A DNA stretch of 64,000 nucleotides, taken from assembly GCF_036898095.1 (NCBI RefSeq), contig NC_090761.1, forward strand, positions 42,464,850-42,528,849, given 5' to 3'. The notes beneath the pieces are model-generated. The model was not told the origin of the DNA, did not search any database, and saw only the letters and a program-made list of their open reading frames with translations. The position numbers and the translations under genes are program-made. Source of the stretch: Palaemon carinicauda (lineage: Eukaryota > Arthropoda > Malacostraca > Decapoda > Palaemonidae). Below, piece by piece: positions 1 to 64,000 of this stretch (position 1 is its first letter; every line of letters begins with the position of its first letter).

Positions 1-340
1 ATTTGATTAAATCTTATTATCCTACTATAATTAATAACTAAATAACCTAATAATTCAGATTACATACTTTGAAGTAGAAAAGGAAATTAAATGTATTTAT
101 GATGGAGTTCATTCCTTTCTTGTTTTGATATTTGGTTCTATTTTGTACGTACACATGTCAAAAAGGGAGAGACTGTAATTTAGTATGTCAAGTTCTCGAT
201 GCTTTTAGCTCAGCAATTGAGAAGTGTCAGGAATTGGTTAGCCTTTACATTTTCGACCTACTTTAAGAGCATCGTTTGACGTCATTACTTCCCGGATGTA
301 AGCAAGGGTCATTTTCAGCACGAGACGCTGCCCGGCTCCT
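1..340. other. AT-rich sequence, no gene seen
   Basis: Unique-looking AT-rich DNA with no recognisable exon, RNA or mobile element. It leads into a tandem repeat. Confidence 0.5.
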
Positions 341-635
341 ATTTTGCATTTTTAATTCAAGTTTAAAGTTGACAGAGAGAATATTTTGCATTTTTAATTC
401 AAGTTTAAAGTTGACAGAGAGAATATTTTGCATTTTAATTCAAGTTTAAAGTTGACTGAGAGAATATTTTGCATTTTTAATTCAAGTTTAAAGTTGACTG
501 AGAGAATATTTTGCATTTTTAATTCAAGTTTAAAGTTGACAGAGAGAATATTTTGCATTTTTAATTCAAGTTTAAAGTTGACAGAGAGAATATTTTGCAT
601 TTTAATTCAAGTTTAAAGTTGACAGAGAGAATATT
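341..635. repeat. 42-base tandem repeat, about 7 copies
   Basis: The unit contains tttaattcaagtttaaagtt followed by gac(a/t)gagagaat. Its gac anchor recurs at 371, 413, 454, 496, 538, 580 and 621, giving periods of 42 or 41 bases. Copies differ by one T in a T-run and by an A/T change (gacagag versus gactgag). Because 42 is divisible by three, open frames appear on both strands; these are artefacts of the repeat, not genes. Confidence 0.93.
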
Positions 636-823
636 TTTATATATTTTTGGATTCTAAATTCTATTAAATTTATTTTAATGATATAATTATATTCACGATT
701 TTTTAAGGTGATTTGTTTGACTTCAAGGTTTACTTTTCAGAGGTAGAGCCATAATGATTTAATTAAGTGTGGTTTTATATTTGTATAATGTATATGGTCT
801 GATACTGTGGCGAAATAATGGCT

Positions 824-932
824 ATATAATATATATATATATATATATATACTATATATATATATATATATATATATACTATATATATATACACTGTATA
901 TATATATGTATATATATACTATATATATACAC

Positions 933-970
<38 letters not shown>

Positions 971-975
971 ATATG
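824..975. repeat. (TA)n microsatellite with interruptions
   Basis: Long TA-dinucleotide tract broken by short ctata and acactg interruptions. The tyrosine/isoleucine open frame across it is an artefact. Confidence 0.95.
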
Positions 976-3204
976 ATGCTGATGCTCTGGTTGGACTTAA
1001 TATTTCATTCTGAAAAAAAAAATTGATAATGCTGGAGAGTTAGGAGTTGCAATGTCCTCTCTATTTAAATGCAATTGCGCAATTTGAGATAAGATTTCAT
1101 ATGGAAAGTTATAGATATACCGATTCCTCTGCAATGCGAAGTAAGATTTAAATTGAAAATACAGGGATGTTGGCCTAGGACTAGATCTTTTAGATGAAGG
1201 TAATAGATTATGAGAACATTTTAATTGAGAGAGCGAGAGTGTGTGTGTCAAGTCATAAACCAAATCCATGGGTGAAAAGTTGAATTAGGTAAGTAAAAAA
1301 TTTTAATTATTTTAAAAAACTGCTTTTAGATATACTGACTGAAGATCCCCAGTAATATCTCTTGTATAAAAAGATAGCCTATCAAGCTCTCTGTCTGTTA
1401 TTCGGCAAGGCTACAATTACGTCGAATATCACCACGTTGTTTGATCTTGTTACAGGTTTGTTTCATCTTCTTGTTTCATCGTCCTTTACAGTGGCTCTTA
1501 ATTACGCCAGGCTCGTACATCTTCCCAGATGAATTATTGACACTTTGGCATTAAGGGGAGCTAAAAATATGCAGAGAAATTCTGACGTTTTCCGGTGAAA
1601 TCTAGCAAGCATGAAAGCAGCCGAAGCTCTTAACGATTTTCTGCAGGATAGACTGACTCTGCTGGTCTCCCCCTCTCCCCCCACTCTCACTCACTCTCCC
1701 ATCAGCCTCCTCTCTCTCTGCCTTGGTCTCCCTTACACACCCTCTCCTCCTCCTCTTCTATCTCCATCCTTTCGTCTTTCAACGAATTCGCCCACGCATC
1801 CCTGGTCCTTGCACCATCACATACCTACCCCACCTGCCTACGTTGCCACCACCTTCCAGATGTTCAAAGGGGCCTCTGGTGTTTATCATTTTCCGCCTCC
1901 AGATGTCAGGGTAACTGGTCTCTTTGTATGCTGGCTAGTTGTTTGTCCTGTGAAGGGCTGCATGTGCAAATACTTGAAAAATGAAAAAATGAATGCTTAT
2001 GCTTGTTGTTGTGGGTTTTCTTTATTTTACTGAGAAGGTTCCATAGAAATTTTTTTTTGTCGCAAATTTTGAGATTTTTCGTGTTGAATTCAAATCTTAC
2101 TTATGGTTTCAAGTCAATCTTTTGCATATATATTGGATTCTGTTGATTTGAGATCCGGCCATTATCGTATCACATTATTGGTTTGTTGAAGATAATTGAT
2201 TTTATTTCATATTGGGTTGCAAACGTGTATTTTCCACATTGGAAGCCACCAATCTAGACAAAATGGCTGGTTGAAACCACCAATTATGGATGAAAATAAT
2301 TACTGACACCATAGTATGACTGACACACACATTGTCCTTATTTTCATGCTAGTCAAAAGTGAGGTTAATAATGAATACAATTATAAAACATTCAATGTAA
2401 GTAGAGTAACGCTGGAAATGTCAGCTTCAGCTGCATTCAAAGACGCTCTCTCAATATGACGATGCTGGCTGGAAAGATACGTGTCATTCCGTCGTAAAAA
2501 AAAGACCAAATGGGCGTATAGTCAGTGGCAGATGCCAGACACCGCTTTCCAATCGTTAAATCAGTAGACTGACGTGATCATTTTTCGTTGTTGTACTTTT
2601 GCCACTTATAGTAAGTCTCGGAGGGCAACTTGGTATGGCTTCTTTATGTCACGTGGATAGACAGGTTGGTTTCTTTGTCCCAAAAAGCAGACATTATTAT
2701 GTCATCGTCGATTCCGATCAAAGTTGCCGCAGTGGGGAGGTGGTATCTGCTATCTAGGTGGAAGATTTTTTAAATTAACATTGAAGATGAACCAGAGGAG
2801 GAGAAATTGATATAGGAGATGTGTGCCTGGTGATCAGAAGAATGTCTGAATGAAGAACTTTTTAAAGCCAAGAGATCGAACCTAAGAAGTAAGGTATACC
2901 TAGTGGCATTCCTTCTGTCAAAAAACTTGATCCTCAAATGATATTTTCATTTGTCATTTTGAAATGAAACATTTCTCTTCTATGAAGCGCCAAGAATTCA
3001 ATGTAGATTTATTTCTTTTCGTCGTTATCAGATAAAATATTTGCATTTAGATAAACTTAACCATAGTGTTCTATGACTCAATTTTATTGGCGAATTCTGT
3101 AAATAAGGAGCACAAAATGAATGAATTTTTATTATTTGCTTGGTTGGGGGTCGATTCAGTTCTTATTATATTGTCATGCGCTGAGATCTGTATGGAACAC
3201 TTGA
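976..3204. other. Region without a recognised gene
   Basis: Mostly AT-rich. A pyrimidine-rich, higher-GC block at about 1600-1920 contains a 140-codon + strand open frame (1611-2033) rich in proline, serine and leucine. It has no domain I recognise and is followed by a possible gtaact donor at 1911. A second mixed-composition patch lies at 2400-2750. Neither can be supported as an exon from the sequence alone. Confidence 0.4.
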
Positions 3205-3578
3205 AATTTTGGGAAACGATTCATATTATTTGGACACTATTCCATATTTTTGGGGGATGTTTGGACACTATTCATATTGTTTGGCACACTATTCACATTT
3301 GTTTAGGACACTATTATATTGTTTGGGATGTTGGGACACTATTCATATTTTGGGGATGTTGGGACACTATTCACAATTGTTTGGGATGTTGGGACACTAT
3401 TCATATTGTTAGGGATGTTGGGACACTATTTCATATTGTTTTGGGATGTTGGGACACTATTCATATTTTTGGGATGTTGGGACACTTCACATTGTTAGGG
3501 ATGTGGGACACTATTCTTATTGTTTTGGAATGTTGGGACACTATTCATGGGGGATGATGGGACACTATTCATATTGTG
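3205..3578. repeat. Degenerate ~30-base minisatellite
   Basis: About 13 imperfect copies of a unit built from gggatgttgggacactattc plus atattgttt. Unit length varies by a few bases, and copies lose or gain Ts or the gatgtt part. The apparent W/D/H-rich proteins in several frames come from the repeat. Confidence 0.9.
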
Positions 3579-3980
3579 AGCTTAATTGATATCATTTAAA
3601 ATTGTTCAAGATACCTGCAGATATAGTTTCAGCTTTAAATTATTTAGAAGTTAAAACAGAGTTCCACTAAAATTATGATTTGTAGATTATACTTGAAATT
3701 TCCTTTCTTGGTTAAGTTTCCCACCAGACCCATTCAAGTCCCCTTTAAAGACCTCTTTGGTCTTTCACTGTTTATTTCTTGTATGTCGAAGTGCTGATGT
3801 ACTTTTCGGCTGCTGTCTTTCCCAGTTCCGGGTGAACTTACTTTCTCTTCGAACTGTCACTTTTTCGTTTTCATTCTTTGCCTTCATTTCTAATAGGTTT
3901 TTATATATTTTATCGTATATTTCATTATGTCGATTATATTCGGACTTTTTATTCTTACCAGGTAATTTTATTCCTACTTA
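3579..3980. other. No gene seen
   Basis: T-rich unique sequence between two repeats. No exon, RNA or mobile-element signature was recognised. Confidence 0.4.
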
Positions 3981-4055
3981 CACACACACTCATATATATT
4001 ATATATATATATATATATATGTAATATATATATATATATATACACGTGTGTGCGC

Positions 4056-4108
<53 letters not shown>
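3981..4108. repeat. Compound (CA)/(TA)/(TG) microsatellite
   Basis: Short CA run, long TA run, cacgtgtgtgcg spacer, second TA run, then (TG)n to 4108. Open frames on both strands here are repeat artefacts. Confidence 0.95.
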
Positions 4109-4111
<3 letters not shown>

Positions 4112-4330
4112 CCTTGGCCATTACCTTCATAGTTTCTTCGCATGGTCGAAGAGAGACATTTTTCGCTCTACTGCTGCCCATTGTTTTCGTTGTTGGAGAA
4201 ATATTTGTCCCTTTCGTTATATAAGACTTTTTCATTTTCCTTGGTTGGCTGGAAAAAGACTCCTTGTATTTTCCAGAAGAAAAAATGCAAATATTTTCCA
4301 TCTTTTCACCCATAAGATGTGACATTTCAA

Positions 4331-4338
<8 letters not shown>

Positions 4339-4374
<36 letters not shown>
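4339..4374. repeat. (CT)n microsatellite
   Basis: Pure CT dinucleotide tract of about 36 bases. Confidence 0.95.
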
Positions 4375-4377
<3 letters not shown>

Positions 4378-4463
4378 TCAAAAGCGGTGTCTTGAAGGCG
4401 TGTGAGGGTCAAAGGCGCCTTGAAATTGCAATCTATTTTAGCCTCCCTCTACCGACAGCCAAC

Positions 4464-4553
4464 TAATGGAGAGAAAGAGAGATAGAGAGAGAAGTGAATC
4501 TCCGAAGAGAGAGAGAGAGAGATGAGAGAGTGAGAGAGATGAGAGAGAGAGCG
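4464..4553. repeat. (GA)n-rich purine tract
   Basis: Imperfect GA repeat with atgagag interruptions, opposite in orientation to the CT tract just before it. Confidence 0.85.
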
Positions 4554-4772
4554 CTCAGGGAGATGGAGACCTGGAAGGAGACGGAGAGCTCCCATCTTCA
4601 TCAACGGTGTCTTGGTGGAAGTTGACAGTTGATGGGGGAGATATGTCGGCCTTCTATTTCCATCATTTCCTCTGAAAGGGAAGAGGAACATTGTATCTTC
4701 GCTGCCTCTTCGTCTTGGGGCGTTTCTATCCGGAAACCTCTTCTCTTTTGATGATACGTGTGATGACAGTAG

Positions 4773-5272
4773 NNNNNNNNNNNNNNNNNNNNNNNNNNNN
4801 NNNNNNNNNNNNNNNNNNNNNNNNNNNNNNNNNNNNNNNNNNNNNNNNNNNNNNNNNNNNNNNNNNNNNNNNNNNNNNNNNNNNNNNNNNNNNNNNNNNN
4901 NNNNNNNNNNNNNNNNNNNNNNNNNNNNNNNNNNNNNNNNNNNNNNNNNNNNNNNNNNNNNNNNNNNNNNNNNNNNNNNNNNNNNNNNNNNNNNNNNNNN
5001 NNNNNNNNNNNNNNNNNNNNNNNNNNNNNNNNNNNNNNNNNNNNNNNNNNNNNNNNNNNNNNNNNNNNNNNNNNNNNNNNNNNNNNNNNNNNNNNNNNNN
5101 NNNNNNNNNNNNNNNNNNNNNNNNNNNNNNNNNNNNNNNNNNNNNNNNNNNNNNNNNNNNNNNNNNNNNNNNNNNNNNNNNNNNNNNNNNNNNNNNNNNN
5201 NNNNNNNNNNNNNNNNNNNNNNNNNNNNNNNNNNNNNNNNNNNNNNNNNNNNNNNNNNNNNNNNNNNNNNNN
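4773..5272. other. Assembly gap of 500 N
   Basis: Exactly 500 undefined bases. The round number suggests a scaffold spacer of unknown true length. A missing 5' exon of the kinesin gene could in principle lie here. Confidence 0.99.
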
Positions 5273-5533
<261 letters not shown>

Positions 5534-5750
5534 CTTCACTAAGTTTAAATTTTGATTACACTCTAACGGACGAAAAGCTTTAGGGAAAAATCAGTCAGTG
5601 CTCAGGTAGGAAAACCGATAGATTGAAATATGAGAATTTATTTATGAAATTATATTTATTCTTTTGAGTTAATTTACTTTTATATATACACTAGAGGGGA
5701 GTCTTGCCACCCGTAGCAACACTCACCCTGTTATTAATTTCATATCTAAT

Positions 5751-5756
<6 letters not shown>

Positions 5757-5836
<80 letters not shown>
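5757..5836. repeat. (TA)n microsatellite
   Basis: About 80 bases of pure TA. Confidence 0.97.
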
Positions 5837-5841
<5 letters not shown>

Positions 5842-6769
5842 AATTATTTGTGAGACCACCACAATTTATCTGTACATGTATAATGATGTAGAAAAAAATT
5901 AGTAAGTTAAATAAGGTGGGCTGTATCCGCAGAGTTTATATGACCTATACAGCATGATGAAATCTCTCTGTTTACACTTTTAAAGGTAAACATAGCAAGG
6001 GCGCTTACACTACTAGCTATATAGGTGCCAGAGTCTTTCATTCATAATTTAAAGAAAATATGAATAAATATCTTTTAGTAACATAAGATTAATGACTGGG
6101 CGATATTGCTGTATGCCCCCAATATCATGAAACAAGTGTTTCTCATGCGTAATCTTTATTATATTTGCTATATTTCTTGATTTTTTTAGAAACGTTTTTT
6201 TTTTCTCTTATTCCTGTTGCGTATGAGGTCCATTTTAAAAATCATTCTGAGTCCATAGAGACTGAAGCTCTCTTGCTTGGTATTGTAACAAGGCATTTAA
6301 GAATATTAGTTTTAATGCTTTATTTTGATATTTCCTGAAATAAAAGCACTTGTGCACATTCTATCGAGTATCCTACAAAAGGATTTAAACAAAAGAAAAT
6401 ATTTTCCTTATTGTTTTTATAGTAGATAATACTCTTTTGATGGTATCTGTCTCGAGCTTTTCCTTTTATTAAATCCCTGAAATATTTATATTATCAAGGA
6501 AAGAGAAACGGGATTATTTAACTAGAAGTTTTCAAGAGTTTTTATACGTATTGATAGGTTAAGTTTAATTTACCATTATCATCTCCCATTTTGTTAAATT
6601 ATCCATTTTTATCCACACTATGTCGGAATGTTACAAGTGTTTTGTAGTCATTTTGATAAGACGTAAGACAAGATATGAGTTTGCATGACATTTCAATTGG
6701 ATGTTTTTTACTATAAAACTAAAAAACATCATGTGAGTAGTTTATCTAATCTGAATATAAGTAGACAGT

Positions 6770-6770
<1 letters not shown>
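5837..6770. other. No gene seen
   Basis: AT-rich unique sequence. Open frames are short and show no recognisable domain. Confidence 0.4.
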
Positions 6771-8197
<1,427 letters not shown>

Positions 8198-8562
8198 GCT
8201 ATATGTCAACATGACTATATTTTTCATTATTACTTTACTTTGAATTAATACGATGTTGTATCTTCTTAAATTTCGCGAATGAACATTTAGAATTAGATTA
8301 CGGCATATGGCAACACATTCGTATATGCCAGCATTCTTTACATAGTTATAACAGTATTTTATGAAAATTTCTGTATAAATTTTGATGGAATTATGTTTGA
8401 AATTTCTTATGAAAGTAATTTATAAGTTACTGTTAGAGAGATTTTCTCCATGAAACCATGATTTTCAATATATAAACCATATTTGATATACTTATAAGAA
8501 AAAATAGACGTAAGAAAATGCTCAAATACTTTGAGTTTGGCAAGTGATGCAGTGATCTTCTA

Positions 8563-9023
8563 TAATATATTTCCATCCTGTTCGTAATACTAGACATGCA
8601 GTTAATTCTAAGAGTCAGGCCTTCTCCACCATGAAGTTCAATACTACACAGTATTCTAGAAGTTTTAGTCCAGCTTTGACCAAATAGTGAAATGAGCCTC
8701 CGAATCGAGTAGTTGAATCAGTGGAACTTCAAGAGTTCAAACTTGCAACAAATTTTCAAGGATGAGCTGGCTGACATGAATCTTTTTATAGTTTACATTT
8801 GAAATATCTGATTTAATGTTGTAATTGTTCTTAAAATAAATTCAAATTACTCATTACTTCTTATATCGGTTATTTATTTCCTTATTTCCTTTCCTCACTG
8901 GGCTATTTTTCTCTGTTGGAGCCCTTGGTCTTACAGCATTTTGCTTTTCCAACTATGGCTGTAGCTTAGCTTGTAATAATAATAATAATAATAATAATGA
9001 TAATAATAATAACAATAATATAT
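8563..9023 (+). mobile_element. 5'-truncated non-LTR retrotransposon, 3' end (copy 1)
   Basis: Sense copy. The start translates as the end of a reverse-transcriptase ORF (NTRHAVNSKSQAFSTMKFNT, then QYSRSFSPALTK and a stop where the 15 kb copy keeps a Trp-containing K-L-W-N-D-L-P). It is followed by a 3' UTR with cctcactgggctatttttc, gcttttccaacta and tgtagcttagctt, and ends in an (AAT)n tail. 5' truncation and a simple-repeat tail are typical of LINE insertion. Related copies lie at 15099-15655 and 26382-26660. Confidence 0.8.
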
Positions 9024-9495
9024 TAAAGTCACATCAGCTATTGCTATTGATGCTAAGGCATACGTACATGGATAGGTTAGTGTTGGCCAATAAAGACTAG
9101 TACAGTACTAGATTCAAAGGTGGAGAGACGTAAACATTATCAGGAATATTATATTTGAGCATAATAAGAAACATCTGAAGGGGAATGTGATGCGTTACAC
9201 AAAGGCTTGCCAATTCTAAATATCTTACTGTTGTTTATAAATAGTTTTTTTTAATGCTTTTTTAATAATACTAAAAAAATCTGGTAGAATTGCAGTTTAT
9301 ATAGAAGGAAATGTTCCATATGTATATTACTACAGAGTCGTTTTGATAATCCAGTTATTTTGTAATCGAAATAAAGCATCAAAACAAATGATATTTTGGA
9401 GCAGTTTTATGGGAAAAGCTTTCTGTCAAAATTCAAAGAGACTTCACCATTACATACTACATACTAGCATAACCTAGCTTCAAAATATGAAAGCT
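9024..9495. other. No gene seen
   Basis: Unique AT-rich sequence between a LINE 3' end and a dispersed repeat. Confidence 0.4.
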
Positions 9496-9832
<337 letters not shown>

Positions 9833-9918
9833 GACACGTTATTCTTTATTGTATAGGGGAGATATTTAATTCCTTTAGATAAAACCAAACTTTAAGGTTT
9901 TGTTTCTCTTATTTCCAG

Positions 9919-62957
<53,039 letters not shown>

Positions 62958-64000
62958 GGCATGGTCAATTTATATGTTGGTGTTCACAAGCCTATCTTTG
63001 GTTGACTGATTTTTTGAACACTGAACAAGCCAGCTTGATGATGGTCTATGTAGTTCTTTTGTGGCGCTGTTTTGCTTCTACTCTGTACTTCATGGTTGCT
63101 ATATCATAAGATAATGCATTGGACATTGGCAAACCTTTTTTTTTTTTATATACTGATGAAAATCTTGACAATCTTTGGTTTAATTTTATCCTAGATCTAT
63201 TGTTGCCCATTCAGACTTTTGTTTTTGTACATGTGTACAACATAGATAGTTCTTTTTAACCACATTTTGTTGTGTGATGTAATTTTTTCAATATTAGCAC
63301 AAAGCTCAACAGATTTAAGGTGTATTTTCGTAGTATTTTCAGGACTAAACCCTTTTCACAAGACAATGTGTACTGCACAGTGTCTATACTGTACTTTATA
63401 GATGACCTTTAAATTCTTAGTATTGCACAAAGCTTTTTTTCTCCATATAGTCTTTTTATTTGGTCTTTATTCATAGATTTCTAAGAGTTAGTTTTTTGGG
63501 GTGTAAATATTCAGTTGATAATTTAACTCCTGCACCTTAAACCCTTCCTTTAAAGTATGTATTACAAATTGTTTTGTTATTTAAGTATCTAGAAATAGAC
63601 ATTTTCCTCTTTTAAATGCTATGTTTTAGGGACTACAAAATTATTTCATTACATAATTTCCTTTATTCCATTCATTTACTTTGTATTGTTAGATTATGGA
63701 ATTTGATTTACTGTACATTGTTTGCCTCTCACATGCTTCCATTTTCATTCCTAGCGGGCTAGGAATCTAGATATTAAATAATTTGTTATAGGATATTTCA
63801 AACACTCACAATATTCAAGTTTTGTATTTCCACATAGGCGTAGAGATTATAGTGTATATGCTGTAATAAAATGGATCATTTTGATTCCAGTGATGAAAAA
63901 TATCTGATTATACCAAGAGCACTCATTGGATCAGGGTTAGTGTTTGTTTGGATAGATGATTGTGAAACAGTATTTACCATATAGGCAAATTAGAAAATAC
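62958..64000. other. 3' UTR of a short isoform or intron
   Basis: T-rich sequence after the in-frame stop. No further kinesin exon (the expected GGDPFYDRFPWF-type block) was recognised up to the window end. If exon p is terminal, this would be its 3' UTR. Confidence 0.45.
63865..63870 (+). promoter_or_regulatory. Possible poly(A) signal AATAAA
   Basis: aataaa within gctgtaataaaatggatc, about 0.9 kb after the exon p stop, followed by T-rich sequence. Such hexamers are common by chance in AT-rich DNA. Confidence 0.25.

Noticed and set aside
394..616. Open frames of 62-68 codons on both strands
   Set aside because: They are translations of a 42-base tandem repeat whose period is divisible by three.
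1611..2033. 140-codon open frame with Met start
   Set aside because: Low-complexity Pro/Ser/Leu from a pyrimidine-rich block; no domain and no clear splice partner.

Overview
This is an AT-rich, eukaryotic, intron-dominated window. It carries one recognisable host gene on the + strand: the middle part of a kinesin-3 heavy chain of the unc-104/KIF1A type. Sixteen coding exons lie between 9919 and 62957. All have GT-AG borders and all splice phases agree. The protein sequence fits an arthropod Unc-104. Decapod-type DIRS-like retrotransposons, the dispersed repeats and the very long TA and CT microsatellites suggest a decapod crustacean, perhaps a caridean (palaemonid) prawn. The species assignment is inference.

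Layout. 1-9918 is probably an upstream intron or flank. It holds tandem repeats, microsatellites, a 500-base assembly gap (4773-5272), a LINE 3' end and two copies of a dispersed repeat; no exon was found there. 9919-12590 encodes most of the motor domain and neck in seven exons. The first ~60 residues are missing, so the start lies upstream or in the gap. A likely 15-base microexon (11904-11918) sits just before the K-loop. 12591-21000 is an 8.4 kb intron with LINE and SINE-like repeats. 21001-28720 encodes the neck-stalk linker, the FHA domain and the following coiled coil. 28721-55687 is one 27 kb intron packed with mobile elements: a pogo-like element, a 6 kb DIRS-like tyrosine-recombinase retrotransposon with inverted terminal repeats and an internal complementary region, a ~3 kb hAT transposon with 8-base target duplications nested in an older repeat, LINE fragments and a tRNA-derived SINE. 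55688-62957 encodes the conserved region after the coiled coil. The last exon reads into an in-frame stop near the point where mammalian KIF1B alpha and beta isoforms part.

The kinesin exons together make an ATP-driven, plus-end-directed motor for synaptic-vesicle precursors and dense-core vesicles. The rest of the tail, including the PH domain, is not seen and would lie downstream. All transposon genes found are broken. The window's main points of interest are the K-loop microexon, the stop-containing exon, and the well-preserved architecture of the dead DIRS element.
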